Positions 16,135-25,109 of a DNA stretch of 64,000 bases are shown piece by piece. Source of the DNA: Klebsiella huaxiensis (GTDB lineage Bacteria; Pseudomonadota; Gammaproteobacteria; Enterobacterales; Enterobacteriaceae); NCBI RefSeq assembly GCF_003261575.2, contig NZ_CP036175.1:1302001-1366000 (forward strand), read 5' to 3'. The notes below the pieces were generated by a model, which was not told where the DNA came from, searched no databases, and saw only the letters and a program-made list of their open reading frames with translations. The translations under genes and the position numbers were made by a program. Within the stretch, counting starts at the first letter, position 1. The number at the start of each line of letters is the position of its first letter.

Positions 16135-16485
16135 TTACTCCTGATCTACTTCTATTCGCTGAATCTGTAAGCCGTCATCTGCCACAATTTGCAGCTGGTC
16201 GTTCTGGCACTGCGGGCAGCGGCGGACGTGCTGCGAGATAAGATGCACGTACTGTTGACAGGTTTCACACCAGCATTCAGCCTGTTGTTCGGCGATATGC
16301 AGTTCGCAGCCTTCCGCCAGCGTGCCGCGGCACACCAGCTCAAAGCAGAAGGTCAGCGCGCTGGCTTCCACGCAGGAGAAAGCCCCGACCTTCAGCCACA
16401 CGCCGGTTACCCGACGTGCGCCGGCCTGCTGCGCTTGCTGTTCGATAATTTCCAGCGCCCGCTGGCTTAGAGTGATTTCGTGCAT
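16135..16485 (-). CDS. hypA: hydrogenase nickel-insertion protein HypA
   Basis: 116 residues from the ATG at 16485, whose protein begins MHEITLSQ with the nickel-binding His2. The zinc site is two CxxC pairs (CETC and CPQC). It delivers nickel to pre-HycE together with HypB. First gene of the hyp operon, transcribed from the sigma-54 promoter at 16515-16530. The frame is open further upstream but those starts would fall in the promoter region. Confidence 0.97.
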   Translation of the reverse strand: MHEITLSQRALEIIEQQAQQAGARRVTGVWLKVGAFSCVEASALTFCFELVCRGTLAEGCELHIAEQQAECWCETCQQYVHLISQHVRRCPQCQNDQLQIVADDGLQIQRIEVDQE

Positions 16486-16514
16486 GGTGCCTCCGTATCG
16501 CGATGGCCCATTAA

Positions 16515-16530
16515 TGCAATAAAGATGCCA
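16515..16530 (-). promoter_or_regulatory. sigma-54 promoter of hypABCDE
   Basis: Read on the minus strand: TGGCATC-TTTA-TTGCA, with GG at -24 and GC at -12 ten bases apart. It lies 30 bp before the hypA start. Confidence 0.88.
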
Positions 16531-16552
16531 GGTCATAGCTAATGTCATCAAA

Positions 16553-16588
16553 ATGTCGATGACACCCTTCAGACATCGTCATCGACAT
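16553..16588. promoter_or_regulatory. FhlA-type dyad between hypA and hycA
   Basis: ATGTCGATGAC (16553-16563) and its exact inverse GTCATCGACAT (16578-16588). The TGTCG/TGACA elements match the published type of FhlA upstream activating sequence. It sits between the two divergent sigma-54 promoters and can serve both. Confidence 0.75.
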
Positions 16589-16643
16589 GTCTTTTCCGCT
16601 TTATCGATTTATCAAACTCATTAAAAATCAATTAATTAAATAT

Positions 16644-16659
16644 TGGCATGAAAAATGCT
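16644..16659 (+). promoter_or_regulatory. sigma-54 promoter of the hyc operon
   Basis: TGGCATG-AAAA-ATGCT, with GG and GC ten bases apart, 34 bp before the hycA start. Confidence 0.88.
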
Positions 16660-16693
16660 TTACCGGTGCATCTCATACAACGGGGGATCCGGG

Positions 16694-17143
16694 ATGACTA
16701 TTTGGGAATTAAGTGAAAAGGCGGATTACATCGCCGATCGTCACCGCCAGCATCAGGAGCAGTGGCATACCTACTGCAACTCGCTGGTTCAGGGGATAAC
16801 CCTGTCGAAAGCGCGTCTGCATCACGCCATGAGCTGCGCGCCGGATAAAGAACTGTGCTTCGTTCTGTTTGGCCATTTTCAGGTCTACGTGGCGCTGGCG
16901 GAGGGCTTTAACAGCCACACCATCGAATATTACGTAGAAAGCAAAGACGGTGACGACAGACGTCTGATTGCGCAGGCTACGCTGGGCTCAGACGGCACCA
17001 TTGATGGCCGGATCAGCAACCGCTCCCGCGAGCAGGTTCTGGAGCACTATCTGGCGACGATCGCCAGCGTTTATGACCGCCTTTATGAGGCTATGGAACA
17101 AGACCAGCCGGTGGATTTAAGCCACCTGACGCTGGCCCGTTAA
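16694..17143 (+). CDS. hycA: formate hydrogenlyase regulatory protein HycA
   Basis: 149-residue cytoplasmic protein that antagonises FhlA and so dampens hyc/hyp expression. It begins MTIWELSEKADYIADRHR, closely matching E. coli HycA, which settles the start at 16694 just after a GGGATCCGGG ribosome site. First gene of the hyc operon. A second FhlA-type element follows it at 17150, as in E. coli. Confidence 0.96.
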   Translation: MTIWELSEKADYIADRHRQHQEQWHTYCNSLVQGITLSKARLHHAMSCAPDKELCFVLFGHFQVYVALAEGFNSHTIEYYVESKDGDDRRLIAQATLGSDGTIDGRISNRSREQVLEHYLATIASVYDRLYEAMEQDQPVDLSHLTLAR

Positions 17144-17149
17144 TCGTCA

Positions 17150-17177
17150 GGTGTCGACAAGTGTCGAAGCTGACACC
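17150..17177. promoter_or_regulatory. FhlA-type site in the hycA-hycB gap
   Basis: GGTGTCGAC followed by GTGTCGAAGCTGACACC, with inverted GTGTC/GACAC arms. Position agrees with the FhlA site known between hycA and hycB in E. coli. Confidence 0.65.
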
Positions 17178-17225
17178 GACGCCGCCTGTTTTCGTCAAAA
17201 ATGACTTTCACCTGAGGATGACCCG

Positions 17226-17834
17226 GTGAACCGTTTTGTAATTGCTGACTCCACCGTCTGTATCGGCTGCCGTACCTGCGAAGCCGCCTGCGCTGAGACT
17301 CACCGCCAGCAGGGCCTGCAATCCATGCCCCGGCTGCGGTTAATGCGCAATGAGAAAGAATCTGCGCCGCAGATGTGCCACCACTGTGAAGATGCGCCCT
17401 GCGCCGCCGTCTGCCCGGTAAACGCTATTAATCGCGTCGATGGCGCGGTGCAGCTCAACGAGAGCCTGTGCGTGAGCTGCAAGCTGTGCGGCATTGCCTG
17501 CCCGTTCGGCGCCATTGAGTTTTCCGGCAGCCGTCCGCTGGATATTCCGGCTAACGCCAACACGCCAATGGCACCCGCCGCGCCACCAGCCCCGGCCCGC
17601 GTCAGCTCGCTGCTTGACTGGGTTCCCGGCGTGCGCGCCATCGCCGTCAAATGCGACCTGTGCCACTTCGATGAGCAGGGCCCCGCGTGCGTACGCACCT
17701 GCCCGACTAAAGCGCTGCTGTTGGTGGATATCCGCGATATCGCCCTGGCCAGCAAGCGGAAACGGCAGCTGACCTTTAATACCGACCTCGGCGATCTGTC
17801 GCTGTTCCAGGCGCAACAAGGGGACGTGAAATGA
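17226..17834 (+). CDS. hycB: formate hydrogenlyase subunit HycB (4 x [4Fe-4S])
   Basis: 202-residue electron-transfer protein that links formate dehydrogenase-H to hydrogenase-3. Four ferredoxin-like cysteine clusters are visible, beginning CIGCRTCEAAC, CHHCEDAPCAAVC, CVSCKLCGIAC and CDLC. It starts with GTG at 17226 after GAGGATGA. A proline/alanine-rich linker (residues about 115-130) precedes the last cluster segment. Its stop overlaps the hycC ATG. Homologous to HydN, encoded at 30874. Confidence 0.97.
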   Translation: MNRFVIADSTVCIGCRTCEAACAETHRQQGLQSMPRLRLMRNEKESAPQMCHHCEDAPCAAVCPVNAINRVDGAVQLNESLCVSCKLCGIACPFGAIEFSGSRPLDIPANANTPMAPAAPPAPARVSSLLDWVPGVRAIAVKCDLCHFDEQGPACVRTCPTKALLLVDIRDIALASKRKRQLTFNTDLGDLSLFQAQQGDVK

Positions 17835-19657
17835 GTGTGATTTCATTAGTGAATCAGGCTGTGGTCTGGTACGCCGCCAGCGCGGTGCTGGCATTTCTGT
17901 TCACCATGCGTAAACCGCTGAGCGGGGCGATTGCCGGGATTGGCGGCGCGGTCGCCAGCATCATGCTGGTACTGGCAGGTGGAACGGCGCTGCTGATGCC
18001 GGAGCGCATCAGCGGCGGTATGTTGCAGATGCTGCATTTGACCATGCGGGTTGGCGGCGTCAACGCGCTGTGGCTGCTGGCGATTGGCCTGTCGGCGCTG
18101 CCGATTTCGCTGTTCAATATCTCCTGGCATCGCCATCCGCAGGTCAAAGCGAACGGCCTGCTGGTGAACCTGTTGCTGGCCGCTGCGACCTGCGCGGTGG
18201 TGGTGACGAACTTCGGCGCGCTGGTGGTGATGGCGGAGATTATGGCGCTCTGCGCGGCGTTTCTTACCGGCTGCGCGCAGTCCGGCAAGCTGTGGTTTGC
18301 GCTGGGTCGACTCGGTACGCTGCTCATGGCATGGAGCTGCTGGCTGGTGTGGTCGTTCTACGGCACCCTTGAACTGGCGCAGATCACCCAACTGGCGATG
18401 GCTGCGCCACAAAACGCGCTGCTGTGGCTGCCGGGCCTGGTGGGTTTTGCGCTGCTGGCCGGGGTTATCCCGCTGCACGGCTGGGCACCGCAGGCTCACG
18501 CGGGCGCGAGCGCTCCGGCTGCTGCGCTGTTCTCGACGGTGGTAATGAAGGTCGGTCTCTACGGCATCCTGACGGTGTCTCTGGCCGGGAGCGTACCGCC
18601 GCTGTGGTGGGGCGTAATGCTGCTGGTGCTGGGGATGATCACCGCGTTTATCGGCGGATTGTACGCGCTGATGGAGCACAATATTCAGCGTTTGCTGGCG
18701 TACCACACCCTGGAAAACATCGGCATTATCCTGCTCGGCCTCGGGGCGTTCGTCACCGGCGTCGCTACCCATAACCCGACCCTGATGGTGCTGGGCTTTA
18801 TCGGCGGCATGTATCACCTGATCAACCATAGCTTGTTTAAAACCACGCTGTTTCTCGGCGCGGGGGCGGTGTGGTTCCGCACCGGTCATCGTGATATCGA
18901 GAAGCTCGGTGGGATCGGCAAAAAAATGCCGCTGATTTCGCTCTCTATGCTGGTGGGGCTGATGGCGATGGCTGCGCTGCCGCCGCTGAACGGTTTTGCC
19001 GGGGAGTGGGTTATCTATCAATCCTTCTTCAAGCTAAGTACTGGCGATGCCTTTATTGGCCGTCTGCTGGGGCCGCTGCTGGCGGTAGGGCTGGCAATTA
19101 CCGGCGCGCTGGCGGTGATGTGTATGGCGAAAGTCTACGGCGTCACCTTCCTTGGCGCACCGCGCAGCAAAGAGGCGGAGAATGCCACCTGCGCACCGTG
19201 GCTGATGACCTTTAGCGTGGTGCTGGCTGCGGTCTGCTGCGTGATTGGCGGGATTGCCGCGCCGTGGTTGCTGCCGCTGGTGAGCGGGGCGTTCCCGGTT
19301 CAGGCGGAAGTCTCCAGCGTCGTGTCCCAGCCGCTGATCGCCATTCTGCTGATTGCCTGCCCGCTGCTGCCGCTGCTGCTGATGATCTTCTTCAAAGGCG
19401 ACCGCCTGCCTGCGCGCTCTCGCGGTGCGGCCTGGGTCTGCGGCTACGACCATGAAAAATCAATGGTGGTGACCGCCCACGGTTTCGCTATGCCGGTGAA
19501 AGAAGCCTTTGCGCCGATGCTGAAGCTGCGCCACTGGCTAAACCCGGTACGCCTGGTTCCCGGCTGGCAGAACGCGTCCGCACCCGCGCTGTTTCGCGGC
19601 GTGGCGCTGGTTGAGCTGGCGGTGCTGGTGGTGATTGTGGTTTCCCGAGGAGCCTGA
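17831..19657 (+). CDS. hycC: formate hydrogenlyase membrane subunit HycC
   Basis: 608-residue inner-membrane protein of the NuoL/Mrp-antiporter family with about 14-16 membrane segments. It anchors the soluble arm and may take part in ion translocation. Conserved features are the HGWAPQAHAGASAP block in the proton-channel region and the LLAYHTLENIG loop. ATGA overlap with hycB and a 2-bp gap to hycD. Confidence 0.97.
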   Translation: MSVISLVNQAVVWYAASAVLAFLFTMRKPLSGAIAGIGGAVASIMLVLAGGTALLMPERISGGMLQMLHLTMRVGGVNALWLLAIGLSALPISLFNISWHRHPQVKANGLLVNLLLAAATCAVVVTNFGALVVMAEIMALCAAFLTGCAQSGKLWFALGRLGTLLMAWSCWLVWSFYGTLELAQITQLAMAAPQNALLWLPGLVGFALLAGVIPLHGWAPQAHAGASAPAAALFSTVVMKVGLYGILTVSLAGSVPPLWWGVMLLVLGMITAFIGGLYALMEHNIQRLLAYHTLENIGIILLGLGAFVTGVATHNPTLMVLGFIGGMYHLINHSLFKTTLFLGAGAVWFRTGHRDIEKLGGIGKKMPLISLSMLVGLMAMAALPPLNGFAGEWVIYQSFFKLSTGDAFIGRLLGPLLAVGLAITGALAVMCMAKVYGVTFLGAPRSKEAENATCAPWLMTFSVVLAAVCCVIGGIAAPWLLPLVSGAFPVQAEVSSVVSQPLIAILLIACPLLPLLLMIFFKGDRLPARSRGAAWVCGYDHEKSMVVTAHGFAMPVKEAFAPMLKLRHWLNPVRLVPGWQNASAPALFRGVALVELAVLVVIVVSRGA

Positions 19658-19659
19658 GA

Positions 19660-20583
19660 ATGAGTGTATTAATTGCATTGTTGCAGGCGCTGGTGCTGTT
19701 TGCCGCCGCGCCGCTGTTGTCCGGGATCACCCGCGTTGCGCGCGCACGTCTGCATAACCGCCGCGGTCCCGGCGTATTGCAGGAGTATCGGGATATCCTG
19801 AAACTGCTGGGCCGTCAGAGTATTGGCCCGGATGCCTCCGGCTGGGTGTTCCGTCTGACGCCGTACGTGATGGTCGGCGTGATGCTGACCATCGCCACCG
19901 CGCTGCCGGTGGTCACCGTTGACTCGCCAATGACGGGGTTGGGTGACCTGATTACCCTGATCTACCTGTTCGCTATCGCCCGTTTCTTCTTCGCCATTTC
20001 TGGCCTGGATACCGGTAGCCCGTTTACCGCTATCGGGGCCAGCCGCGAAGCGATGCTCGGCGTGCTGGTGGAGCCGATTCTTTTGCTCGGCCTGTGGGTC
20101 GCGGCGCAGGTCGCGGGTTCCACCCATATCAGCAGCATCACCGACACCATTTATCACTGGCCTGCCGCGCGCAGTATTCCGCTGGTTCTGGCGCTGTGCG
20201 CCTGCGCCTTCGCCACCTTTATCGAAATGGGCAAGCTGCCGTTCGACCTGGCGGAAGCGGAGCAGGAGCTTCAGGAAGGTCCGCTCTCAGAATACAGCGG
20301 AAGCGGCTTCGGCGTGCTGAAGTGGGGCATCAGCCTTAAACAGCTGGTGGTGTTGCAGATGTTTGTCGGCGTGTTTATCCCGTGGGGGCAGATGACCAGT
20401 TTTAGCGTCGGCGGTCTGCTGCTGGCGTTGGTGGTTGCCGTCGTCAAGCTGGTGGTTGGCGTACTGATTATCGCCCTGTTCGAAAACAGCATGGCGCGTC
20501 TGCGCCTGGATATCACCGGGCGCATTACCTGGACCGGGTTCGGTTTAGCCTTTTTAGCCTTCGTCTCCTTGCTGGTGGCGTGA
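19660..20583 (+). CDS. hycD: formate hydrogenlyase membrane subunit HycD
   Basis: 307-residue NuoH-like membrane protein with about eight segments. It shows the family's cytoplasmic loop with RRGPGVLQEYRDILKLL near the N terminus and the acidic EMGKLPFDLAEAEQEL motif that contacts the hydrogenase arm. Starts ATG 2 bp after hycC. Confidence 0.97.
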   Translation: MSVLIALLQALVLFAAAPLLSGITRVARARLHNRRGPGVLQEYRDILKLLGRQSIGPDASGWVFRLTPYVMVGVMLTIATALPVVTVDSPMTGLGDLITLIYLFAIARFFFAISGLDTGSPFTAIGASREAMLGVLVEPILLLGLWVAAQVAGSTHISSITDTIYHWPAARSIPLVLALCACAFATFIEMGKLPFDLAEAEQELQEGPLSEYSGSGFGVLKWGISLKQLVVLQMFVGVFIPWGQMTSFSVGGLLLALVVAVVKLVVGVLIIALFENSMARLRLDITGRITWTGFGLAFLAFVSLLVA

Positions 20584-20600
20584 TTTAAGAGAGTTTGAGC

Positions 20601-22310
20601 ATGTCTGAAGAAAAAATCGGTCAACACTATCTCGCCGCACTGCATCAGGCTTTTCCGGGCGTGGTGCTGGATGAAGCCTGGCAGACCAAAGACCAGCTTA
20701 CGGTGACGGTGAAGGTCAACTATCTACCGGAAGTGGTCGAGTTCCTTTACTACAAGCAGGGCGGCTGGCTGTCGGTGCTGTTTGGCAACGATGAGCGCAA
20801 GCTGAACGGCCACTACGCCGTCTACTACGTGCTGTCGATGGAACAGGGGACGAAGTGCTGGATCACCGTGCGCGTGGAAGTGGATGCCAATAAACCGGAG
20901 TATCCGTCGGTGACGCCACGCGTGCCTGCGGCGGTCTGGGGCGAGCGCGAAGTGCGCGATATGTACGGCCTGGTGCCGGTTGGGCTGCCGGACGAACGCC
21001 GCCTGGTGCTGCCGGACGATTGGCCGGATGAGCTGTATCCACTGCGTAAAGACAGCATGGATTACCGTCAGCGCCCGGCACCGACCACCGATGCTGAAAC
21101 CTATGAATTCATTAATGAACTGGGTACGAAAAAGAACAACGTGGTGCCGATTGGCCCGCTGCACGTGACTTCCGATGAACCGGGCCACTTCCGCCTGTTC
21201 GTTGACGGCGAAAATATTATCGACGCCGACTATCGCCTGTTCTATGTCCATCGCGGGATGGAAAAGCTGGCGGAAACCCGCATGGGCTACAACGAAGTCA
21301 CCTTCCTGTCGGATCGCGTGTGCGGCATCTGCGGCTTTGCCCACAGTACCGCCTACACCACCTCCGTAGAGAACGCGATGGGCATCGTGGTGCCGGAACG
21401 TGCGCAGATGATCCGCGCCATTCTGCTGGAAGTTGAGCGTCTGCACTCGCACCTGCTCAACCTCGGCCTGGCCTGCCACTTCACCGGCTTCGACTCCGGG
21501 TTTATGCAGTTCTTCCGCGTGCGCGAAACGTCGATGAAGATGGCGGAAATTCTCACCGGGGCGCGTAAAACTTACGGTCTGAACCTGATTGGCGGCATCC
21601 GTCGCGACCTGCTGAAAGAGGACATGATCCAGACCCGTCAGCTGGCGCAGCAGATGCGCCGCGACGTGCAGGAGCTGGTGGATATGCTGCTCAGCACGCC
21701 GAATATGGAGCAGCGCACCGTGGGCATTGGTCGTCTCGACCCGCAGATCGCCCGCGACTTCAGCAACGTCGGCCCGATGGTGCGCGCCAGCGGCCATGCC
21801 CGCGACACCCGCGCCGATCACCCGTTCGTCGGTTACGGCCTGCTGCCGATGATCGTGCACAGCGAGCAGGGCTGCGACGTGATTTCTCGCCTGAAGGTGC
21901 GCATCAACGAAGTCTACACCGCGCTGAACATGATCGACTTTGGCCTCGATAACCTGCCGGGCGGCCCACTAGCGGTAGAAGGTTTCACCTATATTCCGCA
22001 CCGCTTCGCGCTGGGTTTCTCGGAAGCGCCGCGCGGGGATGATATCCACTGGAGCATGACCGGCGATAACCAGAAGCTGTACCGCTGGCGCTGCCGGGCG
22101 GCAACCTACGCCAACTGGCCGACCCTGCGCTATATGCTGCGCGGCAACACCGTGTCCGACGCGCCGCTGATTATCGGCAGCCTCGATCCTTGCTACTCCT
22201 GTACCGACCGCATGACCGTGGTCGATGTGCGCAAGAAGAAGAGCAAAGTGGTGCCGTACAAAGAGCTGGAGCGCTACAGCATCGAGCGTAAGAACTCGCC
22301 GCTGAAATAA
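20601..22310 (+). CDS. hycE: hydrogenase-3 large subunit HycE precursor
   Basis: 569 residues from the ATG at 20601, after AAGAGAG; a TTG two codons upstream is less likely. A NuoC-like region at 1-165 is fused to the NuoD/[NiFe] large subunit. Nickel-iron ligands are RVCGICGFAH and, near the end, DPCYSCTDR. The 32 residues after TDR form the tail that HycI removes once nickel is inserted; the cut is expected after that Arg, as in E. coli. Evolves H2 from electrons of formate. Confidence 0.97.
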   Translation: MSEEKIGQHYLAALHQAFPGVVLDEAWQTKDQLTVTVKVNYLPEVVEFLYYKQGGWLSVLFGNDERKLNGHYAVYYVLSMEQGTKCWITVRVEVDANKPEYPSVTPRVPAAVWGEREVRDMYGLVPVGLPDERRLVLPDDWPDELYPLRKDSMDYRQRPAPTTDAETYEFINELGTKKNNVVPIGPLHVTSDEPGHFRLFVDGENIIDADYRLFYVHRGMEKLAETRMGYNEVTFLSDRVCGICGFAHSTAYTTSVENAMGIVVPERAQMIRAILLEVERLHSHLLNLGLACHFTGFDSGFMQFFRVRETSMKMAEILTGARKTYGLNLIGGIRRDLLKEDMIQTRQLAQQMRRDVQELVDMLLSTPNMEQRTVGIGRLDPQIARDFSNVGPMVRASGHARDTRADHPFVGYGLLPMIVHSEQGCDVISRLKVRINEVYTALNMIDFGLDNLPGGPLAVEGFTYIPHRFALGFSEAPRGDDIHWSMTGDNQKLYRWRCRAATYANWPTLRYMLRGNTVSDAPLIIGSLDPCYSCTDRMTVVDVRKKKSKVVPYKELERYSIERKNSPLK

Positions 22311-22319
22311 GGAATCGCC

Positions 22320-22862
22320 ATGTTTACCTTTATTAAAAAAGTCATCAAAACCGGCACCGCGACGCACTCGTATCCGCTGGAGCCGATGCCGGTGGATAAA
22401 AATTTCCGCGGCAAACCGGAGCATAATCCGCAGCAATGTATCGGCTGCGCCGCCTGCGTTAACGCCTGTCCGTCGAACGCCCTGACGGTAGAAACCGATC
22501 TCACCACCAACCAGCTGGCGTGGCAGTTCAACCTTGGGCGCTGCATCTTTTGCGGGCGCTGCGAAGAAGTCTGTCCGACGGCGGCAATCAAGCTCTCTCA
22601 GGAGTACGAGCTGGCGGTGTGGAAGAAAGAGGATTTTCTCCAGCAATCGCGTTTCGACATCTGCCACTGCCGGGTGTGCGAACGCCCGTTCGCCGTGCAA
22701 AAAGAGATCGACTACGCCATCGCGCTGCTTAAGCACAACGGCGACACCCGCGCCGAGCTGCATCGCGAAAGCTTTGAGACCTGCCCGGAGTGCAAACGCC
22801 AGAAATGTCTGGTGCCGTCCGACCGTATTGAACTGACTCGCCATATGAGAGAGGCCAGCTGA
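22320..22862 (+). CDS. hycF: formate hydrogenlyase iron-sulfur subunit HycF
   Basis: 180-residue NuoI-like protein with two [4Fe-4S] motifs (CIGCAACVNACP and CIFCGRCEEVCP). Additional cysteines lie toward the C terminus (CHCRVC, CPECKRQKC), a pattern that may bind another metal. It wires HycB to HycG. Its stop overlaps the ATG of hycG. Confidence 0.97.
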   Translation: MFTFIKKVIKTGTATHSYPLEPMPVDKNFRGKPEHNPQQCIGCAACVNACPSNALTVETDLTTNQLAWQFNLGRCIFCGRCEEVCPTAAIKLSQEYELAVWKKEDFLQQSRFDICHCRVCERPFAVQKEIDYAIALLKHNGDTRAELHRESFETCPECKRQKCLVPSDRIELTRHMREAS

Positions 22863-23629
22863 TGAGCAATTTATTAGGCCCGCGCGATGAAAACGGCATT
22901 CCGGTGCCGATGACGGTGGATGAATCCATCGCCAGCATGAAAACCGCGTTGCTGAAGAAAATTAAGCGCTCCGCCTACGTCTACCGCGTCGACTGCGGCG
23001 GCTGCAATGGCTGCGAAATCGAGATTTTCGCCACCCTGTCGCCGCTGTTTGATGCCGAGCGTTTTGGGATCAAAGTGGTCCCTTCGCCGCGCCACGCCGA
23101 TATTCTGCTGTTCACCGGAGCGGTGACCCGCGCGATGCGTTCGCCTGCATTACGTGCCTGGCAGTCTGCGCCGGATCCGAAAATTTGTATCTCCTACGGC
23201 GCATGCGGCAACAGCGGCGGCATCTTCCATGACCTCTACTGCGTGTGGGGCGGGACCGACAAAATCGTGCCGGTAGATGTTTATATTCCCGGCTGCCCGC
23301 CGACGCCAGCCGCGACGCTGTACGGCTTCGCCATGGCGCTGGGCCTGCTGGAGCAGAAAATCCACGCTCGCCTGCCGGGTGAACAGGACGAACAGGCGGC
23401 TGAGATTCTTCACCCGGACATGGTGCAGCCGCTGCGTGTGCGTATCGACCGCGAAGCGCGTCGCCTTGCGGGCTATCGCTACGGTCGCCAGATTGCCGAC
23501 GACTACATGCGCCTGCTCGGACAGGGCGATAATCAGGTGGTGCGCTGGCTGGAGGTGGAGAAAGATCCGCGTCTGACCGAGATCGTCACCCATCTGAACC
23601 AGGTGGTAGAGGGAGCGCGTATCCGATGA
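22862..23629 (+). CDS. hycG: hydrogenase-3 small subunit HycG
   Basis: 255-residue NuoB-like small subunit that holds the [4Fe-4S] cluster nearest the [NiFe] site. Cluster ligands are in CGGCNGCEIE, in GACGNSGG and in PGCPPTP. It has no Tat signal, as expected for a cytoplasm-facing hydrogenase. Confidence 0.97.
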   Translation: MSNLLGPRDENGIPVPMTVDESIASMKTALLKKIKRSAYVYRVDCGGCNGCEIEIFATLSPLFDAERFGIKVVPSPRHADILLFTGAVTRAMRSPALRAWQSAPDPKICISYGACGNSGGIFHDLYCVWGGTDKIVPVDVYIPGCPPTPAATLYGFAMALGLLEQKIHARLPGEQDEQAAEILHPDMVQPLRVRIDREARRLAGYRYGRQIADDYMRLLGQGDNQVVRWLEVEKDPRLTEIVTHLNQVVEGARIR

Positions 23630-24036
23630 GCGAAACGGTGGTGTTCAGTCAGTTGAGCCGTAAATTTATTGATGAGAACGATGCCACGCCCGATCAGGCG
23701 CAGCAGGTGGTCTATTACAGCCTGGCGATTGGCCACCACCTCGGCGTGATCGACTGCCTGGAAGCGGCGCTGAGCTGCCCGTGGGAAGCGTACCTGGCGT
23801 GGATTGCCACTCTCGAAGAAGGCAGCACCGCGCGGCGCAAAATGGAAGGCGTGCCGAAATACGGCGAGATTGTCATCGATAGCAATCACGTGACCATGCT
23901 CGCCAACGCCTTCGATAAAGCGCAGGTCAGGCAAACCCCTGAGCAGCAGGCGTGGAGCAAAATTATGCTCAGTATGCTGCATGATATTCACCAGGAAAGC
24001 GCCATCTACCTGATGGTGAGGAGGCTTCGTGACTGA
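23626..24036 (+). CDS. hycH: formate hydrogenlyase assembly protein HycH
   Basis: 136-residue cytoplasmic protein needed for hydrogenase-3 maturation, thought to chaperone pre-HycE. The sequence is HycH-like throughout and starts MSETVVFSQLSRKF. ATGA overlap with hycG and an 8-bp overlap with hycI. Confidence 0.95.
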   Translation: MSETVVFSQLSRKFIDENDATPDQAQQVVYYSLAIGHHLGVIDCLEAALSCPWEAYLAWIATLEEGSTARRKMEGVPKYGEIVIDSNHVTMLANAFDKAQVRQTPEQQAWSKIMLSMLHDIHQESAIYLMVRRLRD

Positions 24037-24499
24037 TGTTTTACTCTGTGTCGGCAACAGCATGATGGGTGACGACGGCGCAGGCCCGCTGCTGGCGGAG
24101 ATGTGCGCCGCTAACCCGGTTGGCGACTGGGTGGTGATTGACGGCGGCAGCGCCCCGGAAAACGACATCGTCGCTATTCGTGAACTGCGCCCCGAGCGCC
24201 TGTTGATCGTCGATGCCACCGATATGGGGCTGAACCCCGGTGAAATCCGCATCGTCGACCCGGACGATATCGCCGAGATGTTTATGATGACCACCCACAA
24301 TATGCCGCTTAACTATCTTATCGATCAGCTGAAAGAGGATATCGGCGAGGTGATCTTCTTAGGCATTCAGCCGGATATCGTCGGTTTTTATTACCCGATG
24401 ACCCAGCCGATTAAGGATGCGGTCGAGGTGGTGTATCACAAGCTGAACGGCTGGCAGGGGAACGGTGGGTTTTCGCAGTTGGAGGCGGCGGAAGAGTGA
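24029..24499 (+). CDS. hycI: hydrogenase-3 maturation endopeptidase HycI
   Basis: 156-residue nickel-sensing protease of the HybD/HycI family that clips the C terminus of HycE. Nickel-binding residues are visible as an Asp in GNSMMGDDGAGP, an Asp in DATDMG and a His in TTHNMP. Last gene of the operon. No clear terminator follows; the sequence runs into a palindromic repeat at 24618. Confidence 0.96.
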   Translation: MTDVLLCVGNSMMGDDGAGPLLAEMCAANPVGDWVVIDGGSAPENDIVAIRELRPERLLIVDATDMGLNPGEIRIVDPDDIAEMFMMTTHNMPLNYLIDQLKEDIGEVIFLGIQPDIVGFYYPMTQPIKDAVEVVYHKLNGWQGNGGFSQLEAAEE

Positions 24500-24617
24500 G
24501 ATTAATGTCGCAGAGCAGATACTCTCCGGCAAAATTCCCTTCAAAAGGCATGGCGGATAAAATTTATTGAAGCTGCCATGCTGACTTTATTTTGAAAAAA
24601 AATTGTACCGTTGGCTT

Positions 24618-24744
24618 TATACCATAAATAATGCGAGTTGCAGGGCGGCAGCAAGGGAATAAATCCCCAGACGCTTACTAAATTAAGTGACTGGGGTGAG
24701 TGAACGCAGCTAACGTACATGCAACTTGAAGTATGATAGGGATA
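24618..24744. repeat. enterobacterial palindromic (MITE-like) repeat
   Basis: An imperfect inverted repeat of about 127 bp. Its outer arms (GCGAGTTGCAGG on the left, CATGCAACTTGAAGTATGA on the right) enclose a hairpin CCCCAG ... CTGGGG with an inner CTTACT/TAAGTG. It resembles a repeat I recall from Yersinia, Serratia and Klebsiella genomes. It fills most of the gene-free stretch 24500-24811; no convincing CDS is seen there. Confidence 0.7.
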
Positions 24745-24811
24745 TTTGTGTGAAAATAACGTGGTGCAATAACGTTTTAGCTTAATAAATACCAAGTCGT
24801 CGTAGAACGTA

Positions 24812-25036
24812 TTAAGTATTAACCTGCTCGATAATTAACTTTCCCTGCATCACCGATACTTTTACCATCGTACCTATAGGGAATCCCGCCGCTTCCAGCC
24901 AGTCGCCATTGAGATTCAACGATGAATGCTGCTGACCGCGTTGGCTTTGCCGGGTTTTACGCCTGATATAACCCACTTTTAAATGACGAAATGGTTTAGA
25001 AACAGGCGATTCTGGTTTGTTTTTTTCTTCTATCAT
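24812..25036 (-). CDS. SymE-family protein (type I toxin-like)
   Basis: 74 residues from the ATG at 25036, preferred because GGAG lies six bases upstream; an ATG 12 bp earlier lacks a ribosome site. The C-terminal half, LNLNGDWLEAAGFPIGTMVKVSVMQGKLII, matches the SymE swapped-hairpin/AbrB-like domain, and HLKVGYIRR matches its start. In E. coli SymE is SOS-induced, silenced by the antisense RNA SymR, and condenses the nucleoid. A LexA-like box lies 74 bp upstream. Base composition is AT-richer than its neighbours, as in an acquired segment. Whether an antisense RNA exists here cannot be told. Confidence 0.8.
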   Translation of the reverse strand: MIEEKNKPESPVSKPFRHLKVGYIRRKTRQSQRGQQHSSLNLNGDWLEAAGFPIGTMVKVSVMQGKLIIEQVNT

Positions 25037-25109
25037 AGTCTTCTCCATATTTTATTTATTTTCCGTTGCGCAAGGGAATGTGGTGAAACTCTATTTTGCG
25101 TTTAAAAAC

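Noticed and set aside
24541..24795. 84-codon minus-strand frame after hycI
   Set aside because: It covers the palindromic repeat, has no ribosome site and no protein-like conservation pattern that I can see.
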